Shown here in pieces: positions 8,935-16,052 of a stretch of DNA of 30,396 bases; the first letter of the stretch is position 1; every line of letters begins with the position of its first letter. Made by a program: the position numbers and the translations under genes. The stretch comes from a virus. The stretch is taken from positions 1-30,396 of IMG/VR virus record IMGVR_UViG_3300030333_003824. One strand, written 5' to 3'. The notes beneath the pieces are model-generated. The model was not told the DNA's origin, did not search any database, and saw only the letters and a program-made list of their open reading frames with translations.

Positions 8935-9273
8935 TTACGGCTCCGCTACTTGTTCAAAGGTAGCCGAAATAGAAGCTCGGTTATTATATGGAATTGTTTT
9001 ATTCCAGTTTCTACAAATATATTTTCCTGCTGAGTCGTTTGGAGGTGTCCAATCAAAAGACTCTTGCCCTTTCCTTGCTACAAGAAAATTTTCTATAGTG
9101 TCTGAATCACTTTCGCTTAAATTGTCAAATCTTAAATTATATAGTTTTAAGTCTTGATTAAGTCCAAAAACTAAACGGCTGGAATAACCGTCACCGTAAC
9201 GAGTTTCGAGGACTCTTGGGCTACTTGCTTTGCTTAATCCGTAACTTGGATTGATTGAGGGGAAATTTGCCAT
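8935..9273 (-). CDS. M: Minor tail protein gpM-like
   Basis: This 112-residue protein fits the phage minor tail protein M family. It has 'RVLETRYGDGYSSRLVFGLN' near the start, then 'YNLRFDNLSESDSDTIENFL', 'GQESFDWTPP' and a C-terminal 'RASISATFEQVAEP'. Its length is close to lambda gpM (109 residues). It lies between the tape measure and gpL-like genes with gaps of 2-3 bases. In the family it forms a ring of the tail tip complex together with gpL. Confidence 0.92.
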   Translation of the reverse strand: MANFPSINPSYGLSKASSPRVLETRYGDGYSSRLVFGLNQDLKLYNLRFDNLSESDSDTIENFLVARKGQESFDWTPPNDSAGKYICRNWNKTIPYNNRASISATFEQVAEP

Positions 9274-9276
9274 AAG

Positions 9277-11385
9277 TTAAACAGCTAATAAGCCACCCGG
9301 ACGTTTTTGGCGGACAAGTTCAGCTTGAATTGCTTGACCTAGCATATTGCCTAATTGTTCTGCTTGGCTTGTATTTCCTTCGGCTGACGAACCAGAAGCA
9401 TCAACATTTACAGAGACATTAACGGAACCACCTCCACCTAATTGATTGTTTGGGATAATTGTCCCTGATTGACGAGGGACAAAAAGTTCTGGTCCTTTTT
9501 CTCCAACTATTGCAGGTTTTCCAATAGGTGGTCTTCCTCCTGCTGCAAAACCCGGAAAACCTAAATTTTTAAAAGCTGAACTAATAGCAAGATCAAGCAA
9601 CATATCTGAAATTTTCAGAGCAATATTGCCAAGCATCTCACTCAATGATTGAGTGCCTTTGATTAATCCTTTAATTCCTTGTGCAAGATTTTGACTAATT
9701 GTTTGTCCTACATAGCCAAATGCTTCATTTAATTTATTTGTTTCGTTAACTTGTTTCTTTAATTCATTTGTTGAATCTTTTTCGTTTTTCTTTTTCTCGG
9801 AAGTTGTTCCATTTGGATCTGTAGGTGCTGTTGCAAAATCTTTAATTCCTTCAATAGTCATATTGGCTACTCCTCCAGCAAAACCAGTTACTTGTTTTAT
9901 GCCCCATTTCATCCAACCCGGCAGAAGGTTCCAAAATTCATCAACTTTTTTAAGAATCCAATTCATAGCCTTTTTCATTGGTTCAACTATTGTTTGAGCA
10001 ACCGCCCCCATCCCTTTTCCTAATTTCACTGTAAAAGCTTTAACTTTTTCAAATCCAACATCAACTGCTTTTAAAAATACAAACCATCCTTCTGTTAATT
10101 TTTGAATAGGTCCACTTGGTCCTGCTTGTATTCCTAAACCTTCAAAGAAACCTTGTGCAAGATTAGCTAATAAACGGAAAGGGAAAACAACTGTTTTAAT
10201 AGCAACTCCTAAAAGCTCAACTGTTCCATTAATTCCGTATAAGGTTAATTTTAAAAATTCCCCCATTTCTGAACCATCTGCAAACATATTTTGGAAAGCA
10301 ACGCCTAATCTTTTTATCTGACCTTGAAGTGTGTCTGAAGCTGTGAAAGCTGCTCGAGCTGCAACTCCATCAGCCGCTTTTTGACTTTCAACTAATTCTC
10401 TATATCTTTCCATATCTTTTAAAATTGGAGCCATAACTTGTATAGCTTCAGCCCCAAAAATATCTGTTAAAGCTTGAGTTCCTAATCCTTGTAATTTTTC
10501 TAAATTAGCTGCTAAACCTTCTGCTTCTATTGTTGCCGCACTTATATCAACCCCAAACTCTTTTAATTTTTTTTGTCCTCTTGAGCTTACTAATTTCAGC
10601 ATTGAAACTTTTAAGCCAGTAAAGGCAACTTCAGCTTTCACACCTGCTGCAGTTGATTGGGCAATAATTGCGTTTACTTCCGCTAAAGGAACATTTAATG
10701 TGGCAGCAACAGAAGCAACTTTACCAATATTTGCAGCGTATTCAGCAACAACTATTTTTCCATCATTTTGAGTTTGAATGAATTGATCCATTATTTTTGA
10801 CGACTCTGAAGCACTAGCTCCATAAGCATTTAAAACACTTGTTAAAGCATTTCCTGTTGTATTTAGATCCGCAAAACCACCTGTAGCTCCTTGGCTTGCT
10901 GCTTTTAAAACTTGAGCTGCATCTGCGGCTTTTATAAATCCAGCAGACGCAACATCATAAGAAGCTGCTGTTAATTCTGTAACACTTATCGAGTTATTAA
11001 GTTCAGAAGAAACAAGCTTTAATCTGTTTACTAAATTATCGGCTGAACCTCCTAAAGATTCATATTTTGCCTCACCAAAATCTTGTTTAACTAAGGTTGC
11101 AAAGACTTGCTGTAGAGCTGCCCCTGCTGCAATTAAAGGAAGAATTGGAGCAAGTGCTCCTTTTAATGCCGCACCAGCACCATGTATTGCTGGAGTTGCA
11201 CTTTTAGCAGCTCCTCCCATTCCAAGGAACCCAAGAGCTGCATGTTTTAGGCTTTTTGATTGGTCGTTAAGTTTTCCATTTGTATTTTTTACTGTATTGC
11301 TTAATTTTTTTGCATCTCTATCAACTACCCTTAACTTCGGGCTTGCGTCATTGACGACGCTTAATCTAATAACCGATTCTGCCAC
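9277..11385 (-). CDS. H: Tail tape measure protein (TP901/gpH-like)
   Basis: This 702-residue protein has the TP901-type N-terminal core, Ala-rich and helical ('TELTAASYDVASAGFIKAAD', 'GATGGFADLNTTGNALTSVL', 'AAGVKAEVAFTGLKVSMLKL'; about residues 130-330). Hydrophobic segments follow ('TVVFPFRLLANLAQGFFEGL', about 390-415), with a Lys/Asn-rich linker and a C-terminal 'GRPPIGKPAIVGEKGPELFV' followed by 'PRQSGTIIPN', which is shared with many tape measure proteins. Its length sets tail length; by the usual ratio (about 1.5 Angstrom per residue) a tail near 100 nm is expected. The start is GTG at 11385, preceded by the strong Shine-Dalgarno AAAGGAG. Confidence 0.95.
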   Translation of the reverse strand: MAESVIRLSVVNDASPKLRVVDRDAKKLSNTVKNTNGKLNDQSKSLKHAALGFLGMGGAAKSATPAIHGAGAALKGALAPILPLIAAGAALQQVFATLVKQDFGEAKYESLGGSADNLVNRLKLVSSELNNSISVTELTAASYDVASAGFIKAADAAQVLKAASQGATGGFADLNTTGNALTSVLNAYGASASESSKIMDQFIQTQNDGKIVVAEYAANIGKVASVAATLNVPLAEVNAIIAQSTAAGVKAEVAFTGLKVSMLKLVSSRGQKKLKEFGVDISAATIEAEGLAANLEKLQGLGTQALTDIFGAEAIQVMAPILKDMERYRELVESQKAADGVAARAAFTASDTLQGQIKRLGVAFQNMFADGSEMGEFLKLTLYGINGTVELLGVAIKTVVFPFRLLANLAQGFFEGLGIQAGPSGPIQKLTEGWFVFLKAVDVGFEKVKAFTVKLGKGMGAVAQTIVEPMKKAMNWILKKVDEFWNLLPGWMKWGIKQVTGFAGGVANMTIEGIKDFATAPTDPNGTTSEKKKNEKDSTNELKKQVNETNKLNEAFGYVGQTISQNLAQGIKGLIKGTQSLSEMLGNIALKISDMLLDLAISSAFKNLGFPGFAAGGRPPIGKPAIVGEKGPELFVPRQSGTIIPNNQLGGGGSVNVSVNVDASGSSAEGNTSQAEQLGNMLGQAIQAELVRQKRPGGLLAV

Positions 11386-11408
11386 TTGCTCCTTTCTTTT
11401 TTAGCAGT

Positions 11409-11591
11409 CTAACTAAGTGTATCGTCAATTATTAATTTTATAAGCTTAGTCTTATTCAAAGGTTTTTTTGTTCCTGCTAATTCTCGAAGCCACCAGTTAG
11501 GCATACTCTTTAAACCCCAAGCAAAACCTTCCATTTTTGATGGGGAACGATAAACAAAACCAGAACCAAAAAAGTCAAGAATCTTTTTCAT
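11409..11591 (-). CDS. Small protein upstream of the tape measure, SAP-like helices possible
   Basis: This is a 60-residue protein of unknown function located where lambda would have the tail assembly chaperones, but it is far too short and has no slippery sequence. It reads 'MKKILDFFGSGFVYRSP', then 'MPNWWLRELAGTKKPLNKTK' and 'LIKLIIDDTLS'. The C-terminal helices with Leu and Lys spacing faintly recall a SAP or HeH motif. It overlaps the zinc-ribbon gene upstream by 17 bases and is 23 bases from the tape measure start. I do not assign a function. Confidence 0.55.
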   Translation of the reverse strand: MKKILDFFGSGFVYRSPSKMEGFAWGLKSMPNWWLRELAGTKKPLNKTKLIKLIIDDTLS

Positions 11592-11802
11592 CGAGAACTT
11601 TGATCTTTTCAGGTAAGTTAGTTCCTTTTACATATTGAACAAGCTTGTCTTCAAGATATTCTTCTTTAGATTGAATAGTGTACCAACGTGCGTTACAGAC
11701 AAGACAGTTCCTTCTACGAACAATTCTGTCGTCTGTTGTTTCTCTGGTACTTACAACTTTTGATGTTTTGTTCCGGCAATACGGACACCACTGAAGTCTC
11801 AT
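11575..11802 (-). CDS. Stand-alone NrdR-like zinc-ribbon protein
   Basis: This 75-residue protein has the layout of the N-terminal zinc ribbon of the transcriptional repressor NrdR: CPYC (C6, C9), 'TSKVVSTRETTDDRIVRRRN' and CLVC (C33, C36), then 'ARWYTIQ'. The ATP-cone domain that follows in real NrdR (about 150 residues in total) is absent. Instead about 35 charged residues follow. It probably binds nucleic acid through the ribbon; regulation of nucleotide metabolism or of phage genes is conceivable but unproven. Its ATG overlaps the ATG of the plus-strand gene next to it (CATG at 11800-11803), leaving no room for a promoter between them. Confidence 0.75.
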   Translation of the reverse strand: MRLQWCPYCRNKTSKVVSTRETTDDRIVRRRNCLVCNARWYTIQSKEEYLEDKLVQYVKGTNLPEKIKVLDEKDS

Positions 11803-12115
11803 GTCTGATTATGAAAACCCGTTACTAAATTGGTTGGCAATAGAACACACTACCGAATCAGAGCTTCGATTGGAATTAGAAACTAGAGAAATTTTAAATT
11901 CTGAAGACTTGAAACAAGTTCGCTGGCTTTGTGCAAGTCTCTACAAAGAAAATTGGGCCAAGGATCAGGTCATAAAGAACTGCCTTGGCCGCATTGGTGA
12001 ACTAGAAGCTCAACTTGTAATTAGTCACATGGATCGGGAACAATCCTGTTTTATGAAACTACTTAGAAAGGTAATTCCTCGGAAGATCCTGAAGGTTCAA
12101 TCTTTTGAGGGTTAA
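11801..12115 (+). CDS. Unknown helical protein, divergent from zinc-ribbon gene
   Basis: This 104-residue protein of unknown function contains 'TESELRLELETREILNSEDL' and 'LYKENWAKDQVIKNCLGRIG' followed by 'ELEAQL', which predict long amphipathic helices and a possible coiled coil. It is a lone plus-strand gene in a minus-strand region. Its ATG overlaps the ATG of the NrdR-like gene on the other strand, and its 3' end runs 53 bases into the end of the SSB-like gene. The protein reads like a genuine small phage protein, but the lack of a clear ribosome binding site and the double overlap lower confidence. Confidence 0.6.
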   Translation: MSDYENPLLNWLAIEHTTESELRLELETREILNSEDLKQVRWLCASLYKENWAKDQVIKNCLGRIGELEAQLVISHMDREQSCFMKLLRKVIPRKILKVQSFEG

Positions 12116-12401
12116 TATTTCCAAAGTCTCCATACTGTCCAGCTTTACCTTTTGCATTAATCCAAACAACATCAACTTCTTTTTCTTCGTTGTTTGAAAA
12201 ATCCCAAACTTTTCCGGGCTTATGCTTTGAAGTGTCACCTTCAAGAGCCATTAAGTAATTAATAAAATCAGGAATTGAATCAATGGGAATAGCTAAAGAA
12301 AGCTGTCTAGGATTTTTACCTGACTCGTCGTAATTGTTGTCTGAGACTGTCCACTTGATTGGATTCCTTAGAGCAGGATTGAAGTCGAAATTGCTTGGCA
12401 T
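12063..12401 (-). CDS. Probable single-stranded DNA-binding protein with acidic C-terminal tip
   Basis: This 112-residue protein has a beta-rich body ('RNPIKWTVSDNNYDESGK', 'KVWDFSNNEEKEVDVVWINA') ending in 'KIEPSGSSEELPF'. The final acidic residues followed by Pro-Phe copy the partner-binding tail of bacterial SSB (typically DDDIPF). With the ERF, RusA and nuclease genes upstream, an SSB-like role in recombination is the best reading. I cannot confirm an OB fold by eye. The ATG is preceded by AAAGGA at 11 bases. Its 3' end overlaps a plus-strand gene. Confidence 0.65.
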   Translation of the reverse strand: MPSNFDFNPALRNPIKWTVSDNNYDESGKNPRQLSLAIPIDSIPDFINYLMALEGDTSKHKPGKVWDFSNNEEKEVDVVWINAKGKAGQYGDFGNINPQKIEPSGSSEELPF

Positions 12402-12470
12402 TTGATTGAGTCCTTTTTTTGAGTTGGTGGATAATTAACAAACCGGATTCGGTTGCTTGATCTGGAGACA

Positions 12471-13160
12471 TTAGACGGCGGCTTTTCCTTTAACCATTTT
12501 GGCTAAATAATCGCCATGTGCTTTTGTCGTAATGTGATTTGGTGAAATTTCTTTAGCTGAAATATTAAACTCAGTTTTAAAATCTTTTAAAATCTTTTTT
12601 CTTTGTTCATCAGACAAGCTCCTTAAATCATTTTCAATTTGAGATTTAAAAGCTGGAGCTATAAATTCAGGAGCACCTGTTGGAGGTGGACTTGAAACTT
12701 GTTTTGGCTGAGTCGGAGTTCTAGCAATTCCTTTTCTTTGTTCGACCTTTTCTTTGGGTGCTGAACTTTCTGCATCATCGTCATCTCCTGCTAATCCATA
12801 GATTGCTAAGAGTGCATAACGTCTTGCATAAGTAATAGCTGAACCAAGTGCTTGCATAATGTTCCCTCTATTTGGAACAAGTTCAGGAAAAGGAAGTCGG
12901 CTGACTATTTCTTCACCTGAAATATGCTTAAGAGTCGTAACCAGAATTGTGATAACTTGGCCTGAGTCTGTAACCGTTGAATCAAAGGTTTGCGTATGGC
13001 AAAGACCTAAATGAGTTGCTGGCTGAACTGCATTTAATCCACCTGCAAGAGTTGTATAAAAACCATAATTGGCTTTACCGTCTTTTCCTGCTGCGTGGTG
13101 TTCCTGTTGGAATTGAACTAATGCTTCAGCTAAATTAGCTGGAGGCTTTGGCGAGGGCAT
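12471..13160 (-). CDS. erf: ERF-family single-strand annealing recombinase
   Basis: The protein has 229 residues from the ATG at 13160. It carries the ERF hallmark 'SAITYARRYALLAIYGLAGD' followed by an acidic DDDAE (about residues 107-131 of this form), preceded by 'LVPNRGNIMQALG'. The N-terminal 'LAEALVQFQQEHHAAGKDGK' and 'ANYGFYTTLAGGLNAV' fit the family core. A Pro/Thr-rich linker and a helical C-terminal DNA-binding part follow. ERF proteins anneal complementary strands in phage recombination. An in-frame ATG lies at 13178, but the 13160 ATG follows the AAAAAACCAC leader shared by other genes here, so I prefer it. Promoter 13192-13223 lies just upstream. Confidence 0.92.
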   Translation of the reverse strand: MPSPKPPANLAEALVQFQQEHHAAGKDGKANYGFYTTLAGGLNAVQPATHLGLCHTQTFDSTVTDSGQVITILVTTLKHISGEEIVSRLPFPELVPNRGNIMQALGSAITYARRYALLAIYGLAGDDDDAESSAPKEKVEQRKGIARTPTQPKQVSSPPPTGAPEFIAPAFKSQIENDLRSLSDEQRKKILKDFKTEFNISAKEISPNHITTKAHGDYLAKMVKGKAAV

Positions 13161-13191
13161 GTGGTTTTTTGATCCCATTTGTGTACTCTCT

Positions 13192-13223
13192 AATATTAAT
13201 AAGAATAATGATAGTTGTACACC
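13192..13223 (-). promoter_or_regulatory. Promoter/operator element upstream of the ERF gene
   Basis: Read on the minus strand, GGTGTACA (13223-13216) is followed by a 17-base spacer and TAATAT (13198-13193). The variant palindrome ATTCTTATTAATATT (13206-13192) covers the spacer end and the -10 box. The start codon at 13160 follows a GAGAGT start-site-like sequence and the AAAAAACCAC leader. This is one of four copies with the complete TGTACA-N17 arrangement. Confidence 0.75.
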
Positions 13224-13669
13224 TATAAAGGAATAATTTTAATGATTGCCCCGGGTAATTCATTCTTTTGAATGTATTTCTTTGTTGCAGTAATTGAGAT
13301 GACAAAACTATCATCTTTTAAAACAATTCCTCCTGATGTCACCGACAATCCATCAAGTGTGCTTCGACATAGTTTGTCAATATCTCCACTAGCGTGACTT
13401 GTTAAAAATTCAGGAGCGGAAGGTTTTAATTTATTTTTATTTTTTCCTGTTCCAAAATGTGATTTAGGTCGAGGAAAAAGAAACATTATTTCAACAATAC
13501 AAGCTTGTTGAATTGGATCAAAAGGAAAAGCTTCTAAACAAGCATGTCGAATATCTTGCCGCCAAGGCTGAACTTTTTTAGATGATTCAATAAGAGATCC
13601 ATAGCGAGTTAATCGTTTTGATCCTTGTGCCCCTGGAATCCCAATAACTCGAATATCAATCGGGTTCAA
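13223..13669 (-). CDS. rusA: RusA-type Holliday junction resolvase
   Basis: The protein has 148 residues from a TTG at 13669 that overlaps the TGA of the nuclease gene (TTGA); the frame stays open upstream to another TTG at 13702. It has the RusA pattern: 'IDIRVIGIPGAQGSKR' at the start, 'VEIMFLFPRPKSHF', then 'SGDIDKLCRSTLDGL' with the paired acidic residues, and 'GGIVLKDDSFVISITATKKY' with the DD and the distal Lys. RusA cuts four-way junctions, here probably resolving recombination intermediates or branched DNA before packaging. It sits between the nuclease and ERF genes. The start is uncertain; the fold assignment is firm. Confidence 0.88.
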   Translation of the reverse strand: MNPIDIRVIGIPGAQGSKRLTRYGSLIESSKKVQPWRQDIRHACLEAFPFDPIQQACIVEIMFLFPRPKSHFGTGKNKNKLKPSAPEFLTSHASGDIDKLCRSTLDGLSVTSGGIVLKDDSFVISITATKKYIQKNELPGAIIKIIPL

Positions 13670-14367
13670 AATGGATTCTGTTGCGAGTCGAACTTCTCCC
13701 AAGATTCATGCCAAGCTAACCGACAGGTTAATGGATCTTGATCTTCTCCAACAATGCACGTGTTTGGTCTTGACCAAATAGTTTTACAAGCATCAACCAC
13801 AATTTTATGGTGATTAGCTAAAGCTTCGACATAACTTCCAAGCTGTGCATCAGTGTTATATGTTTTCTTGTTTGATTTACTTTGAGTTTTAAGATCAATT
13901 AAAAGCAACTTTCCTTCCTTATGGTCATAACCTAAAACATCAAATTGGCCTCCAACTGATTTATCTAAGTCGGCAATCATATATTCAACAGCCCACGTTT
14001 CAAAGTTATTCCAAAATGGATCTGACAAAAGTGGATCTACCCAGTCTTTATATTCTTTTGGATTGGGTTGTGCATCACCTAATAGAAATTGTTCAAGACA
14101 ATAATGAACATGAACGCCCCGAGGTTCCCATATATGACGATACCGTTCAATATTTGCCATCTGTTCTGGTGTTTTATCAGAACCTGTTACTCGAGTTGTC
14201 GAATAGGCAAGCCATTCTCCAGTTGGTTCCCAACAATATTGATGACGTTCTTCATCACGATAAATGGGAAGAGGATCAAGTTTAAGTGATCCCCAAGCTG
14301 GGTTGCGTGAAAGATTCGGATTGTTCCCTAGCTGCTGGTAAGGTCCAGAGGTGTTCTTTTTTTCCAT
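13666..14367 (-). CDS. PD-(D/E)XK nuclease (Cas4/RecB-like exonuclease)
   Basis: The protein has 233 residues from the ATG at 14367. Motifs of the RecB/Cas4 type nuclease are visible: 'RGVHVHYCLEQFLLG' (H86/H88), 'GGQFDVLGYD' with D143, 'LLLIDLKTQS' with D158-x-K160, and 'YNTDAQLGSYVEAL' with Q175. In phages such enzymes supply 5'-3' resection for single-strand annealing, which fits ERF and SSB next door. Upstream TTG and ATG codons extend the frame to 14400, but they lie deeper in the winged-helix gene. The ATG at 14367 still overlaps that gene by 86 bases, which is unusual. No Cys cluster for an iron-sulfur site is obvious. Confidence 0.85.
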   Translation of the reverse strand: MEKKNTSGPYQQLGNNPNLSRNPAWGSLKLDPLPIYRDEERHQYCWEPTGEWLAYSTTRVTGSDKTPEQMANIERYRHIWEPRGVHVHYCLEQFLLGDAQPNPKEYKDWVDPLLSDPFWNNFETWAVEYMIADLDKSVGGQFDVLGYDHKEGKLLLIDLKTQSKSNKKTYNTDAQLGSYVEALANHHKIVVDACKTIWSRPNTCIVGEDQDPLTCRLAWHESWEKFDSQQNPF

Positions 14368-14608
14368 AGATTCCAAAAACATAGTCATTTGTTTTTTCAA
14401 GTTGGCCTTCGTTAGATAAATTTGTCATTGCTCGTCTAATTGACGTAATTGGGCAGTTAAGTCCTGATCGAGCAAGAACCATTGACGGGCTAAGAGGCTC
14501 GTTACAAGAATTAAAACAGTCAAGAATTTTTTCGCCTTGAGTTTTAGCTTTGGCTTGAGACTCGGCAAGTTCATCGGCTGTTTCTTCAATAGTGTTATAG
14601 AAAGTCAT
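14282..14608 (-). CDS. Winged-helix DNA-binding protein
   Basis: The protein has 108 residues from the ATG at 14608, which has AAAGGA 8 bases upstream. The frame extends to a TTG at 14701, but that region encodes another small gene. It has a helical N-terminus ('TIEETADELAESQAKAKTQG'), then 'LSPSMVLARSGLNCPITSIR' with 'RAMTNLSNEG', a helix-turn-helix followed by a wing ('GQLEKTNDYVFGIYGKKEHLW'). Such winged-helix proteins are common beside phage recombination genes. A regulatory or DNA-binding accessory role is inferred. It overlaps the small basic gene at its start by 14 bases and the nuclease gene at its end. Confidence 0.75.
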   Translation of the reverse strand: MTFYNTIEETADELAESQAKAKTQGEKILDCFNSCNEPLSPSMVLARSGLNCPITSIRRAMTNLSNEGQLEKTNDYVFGIYGKKEHLWTLPAAREQSESFTQPSLGIT

Positions 14609-14741
14609 TTTTAAATCCTTTGGCGGTTTTGGGTAATCGTTTTTTAGAAGCCTTAGGTTTAATCCTTTTTTTTGGCTTGTTGTAATTCCTGAAGCTTTCA
14701 ATATGTTTGTTGCTTGAGGTTCGTGATCCGGCTTGGCTCAT
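14595..14741 (-). CDS. Small highly basic protein (48 aa)
   Basis: A 48-codon gene starts at ATG 14741, which overlaps the TGA of the upstream gene (ATGA, 14738-14741), and stops at 14595 inside the start of the winged-helix gene. The product begins 'MSQAGSRTSSNKHIESFRNY', continues 'NKPKKRIKPKASKKRLPKTA' and ends 'KGFKNDFL', with about one third Lys and Arg. The overlap at both ends and the protein-like composition argue that it is real. A nucleic-acid binding role is plausible from charge alone; I do not recognise a family. Confidence 0.65.
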   Translation of the reverse strand: MSQAGSRTSSNKHIESFRNYNKPKKRIKPKASKKRLPKTAKGFKNDFL

Positions 14742-15010
14742 GTTGCTAAGTCCTTTGGGTCGATTATTTCCACCGATTCAGAAGGTGGTGTTGCTTCTCT
14801 TGCTAGGTTCCTAAATCTCACACCTTCGTAGCCTCTGGGGAAGATAGCAAGATTTGAATTTGCATCATCAATACATCTTTGAGCACCTGGGCTTGGTTGA
14901 TCTAAATCTTCAAGAGTCCAAAGTGGCTTTTCTGGGTTTGAAGGGTTTGGGCTCGTAAGGCCTCGTTTGAGCAATTTGATGATCGAGGCTCTGTTATATA
15001 AGGGTTCCAT
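14738..15010 (-). CDS. Unknown protein of the replication/recombination operon
   Basis: This 90-residue protein begins 'MEPLYNRASIIKLLKRGLTS' and continues 'EKPLWTLEDLDQPSPGAQRC' and 'IFPRGYEGVRFRNLAREA'. I do not recognise a family; there are no membrane segments or metal motifs. It overlaps the TAA of the upstream gene by one base, with AGAGG about 10 bases before the ATG, and its TGA overlaps the next ATG. The tight coupling suggests a shared role with the recombination genes downstream. Confidence 0.7.
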   Translation of the reverse strand: MEPLYNRASIIKLLKRGLTSPNPSNPEKPLWTLEDLDQPSPGAQRCIDDANSNLAIFPRGYEGVRFRNLAREATPPSESVEIIDPKDLAT

Positions 15011-15663
15011 TAATCGAAGCCTCTGGAAGCCGTAAAGACTCGCTGTGCAGGATGTCCTGATGTTGGTTCAGGATCAAAAGGCCATTTGTTTTTTTTACTT
15101 ACTGAAAAGTTTTCATGGTTTTTTAAAAGGATGCTTTGCCACTCACTGGCAATAGCTAATTCAAGTTGTTCTTTGGCTGCTGTCTCTCCATATTTCTTTT
15201 TTATACCTAACAAACCTTTTTCACTCATCAATAAATCAAAAGCTGCTTCTGTTCTTTTTCCTTTTTTGCTGTACCAAAAATCTTCAATCAAGGTTGATAA
15301 AGATTGAAGTTCAAAAGGAATTAAATCCTTACTAAATTTAAACCTTGTTTTTTTGAAATTTTCTTTTTCTTTATTTATTCTATTAGATACTCTATTTGTA
15401 TTAGATAAAGCCCCGTCGCTCTTGTTCTCTTTGTTTTGTTCTTTTGTTTGTGTCTCTGCACCGCTAGGTGCTTTAAGTGTAACATGCCCCGTAACCCCCC
15501 TTAATCCTTGTGAAACCATTTCGTTTACAAAAGCAGTGGTAGAAAGCCAAGGCGGTTTTTCTGTCTGACAGGTTGATAGTAAACCTTCATCGATTGGTAC
15601 GTTTTTTGTAGGCATTGAATGTGCTAAATGTGCGGTTTTAATGCTGTTTTCATGCTTAATCAT
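15010..15663 (-). CDS. Unknown protein, possible replication-initiation/helicase-loader type
   Basis: This 217-residue protein has a low-complexity middle (Lys/Asn/Glu, about residues 70-105) between two better-structured parts. The N-terminal part has 'PPWLSTTAFVNEMVSQGLRG'. The C-terminal part has 'LIEDFWYSKKGKRTEAAFDL', 'KYGETAAKEQLELAIASEWQ' and 'SILLKNHE'. The C-terminal pattern (Trp-Lys-Lys-Gly-Lys followed by a helix pair and 'EWQSI') resembles small C-terminal domains of DnaT or replication-initiator proteins in phages. I infer a replication accessory protein at low certainty. It is the first gene of the leftward run from the divergent region 15664-15766. Confidence 0.65.
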   Translation of the reverse strand: MIKHENSIKTAHLAHSMPTKNVPIDEGLLSTCQTEKPPWLSTTAFVNEMVSQGLRGVTGHVTLKAPSGAETQTKEQNKENKSDGALSNTNRVSNRINKEKENFKKTRFKFSKDLIPFELQSLSTLIEDFWYSKKGKRTEAAFDLLMSEKGLLGIKKKYGETAAKEQLELAIASEWQSILLKNHENFSVSKKNKWPFDPEPTSGHPAQRVFTASRGFD

Positions 15664-15703
15664 GCTGTATGCAGTTTTTGAACGCCACCCTAGTTGAAAT
15701 AAA

Positions 15704-15734
15704 TTGCAATGTTATTTGTGTCGATATGTATAAT
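15704..15734 (+). promoter_or_regulatory. Possible rightward promoter in divergent region
   Basis: TTGCAA (15704-15709) and TATAAT (15729-15734) are separated by 19 bases, a little longer than optimal. They lie 33 bases before the ATG at 15767, which has GGAGG upstream. The -10 box is perfect; the -35 is weak. This region does not contain the palindrome found at the other promoters. Confidence 0.45.
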
Positions 15735-15766
15735 GGACTTGACCTGAAGCTCGGAGGCTGTTGCCA

Positions 15767-15961
15767 ATGACCACTAGGACTCAACAAATCAAGGAAAGTC
15801 TTAAAACTTATGGGGCTGATCCTTATCAAATTGCTGCTGAAGCCATTGAACGAGGCGACCGTTTAGCTGCTTATGTTAATCGGTTGCAAAAGGCTCTTTC
15901 CCAAGTGCCTGATTTAGAAGTTCACGAACAACATTGCTCTGGCTTGTGTTCGTCTCTCTAG
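15767..15961 (+). CDS. Small unknown helical protein
   Basis: This 64-residue protein starts at the ATG at 15767, with GGAGG 10 bases upstream (a TTG six bases earlier is less likely). It contains 'TQQIKESLKTYGADPYQIAA' and 'ERGDRLAAYVNRLQKALSQV', both helical, and ends with a Cys pair in 'CSGLCSSL'. I do not recognise a family. Its last 86 bases overlap the 3' end of the ribbon-helix-helix gene on the other strand, so both may be expressed at different times. Confidence 0.6.
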   Translation: MTTRTQQIKESLKTYGADPYQIAAEAIERGDRLAAYVNRLQKALSQVPDLEVHEQHCSGLCSSL

Positions 15962-16052
15962 CTATTTGAACAATTTGATTTTTAGTTTCGATAGTGACGC
16001 TGACTTGAAGGATTTCGCTCCATAAGTCACTACCTTTCGAGCGGTTAGACAT
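15876..16052 (-). CDS. Ribbon-helix-helix (Arc/CopG-type) DNA-binding protein
   Basis: The protein has 58 residues from the ATG at 16052 (a TTG at 16079 would add nine). It has the ribbon-helix-helix layout: a beta strand 'LQVSVTIET', helix one 'KNQIVQIARETN', a turn 'TSQS' and helix two 'NVVRELLNQALG'. Such proteins bind short palindromes as dimers or tetramers and often repress phage promoters. A copy of the genome's repeated palindrome lies at 16094-16108, just upstream of this gene, so autoregulation is plausible. It is the best candidate in the window for a regulator of the TGTACA/palindrome promoters, but this is inference. Confidence 0.7.
   Translation of the reverse strand: MSNRSKGSDLWSEILQVSVTIETKNQIVQIARETNTSQSNVVRELLNQALGKEPFATD

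Noticed and set aside
11386-11802. Tail assembly chaperone pair with programmed frameshift upstream of the tape measure
   Set aside because: Only a 60-residue gene and a zinc-ribbon gene are found there; I see no slippery heptamer with an overlapping extension frame.
12059-12244. Second minus-strand frame over the SSB-like gene
   Set aside because: It is a shadow with no start context, and the overlapping frame has the SSB-type C-terminal tip.
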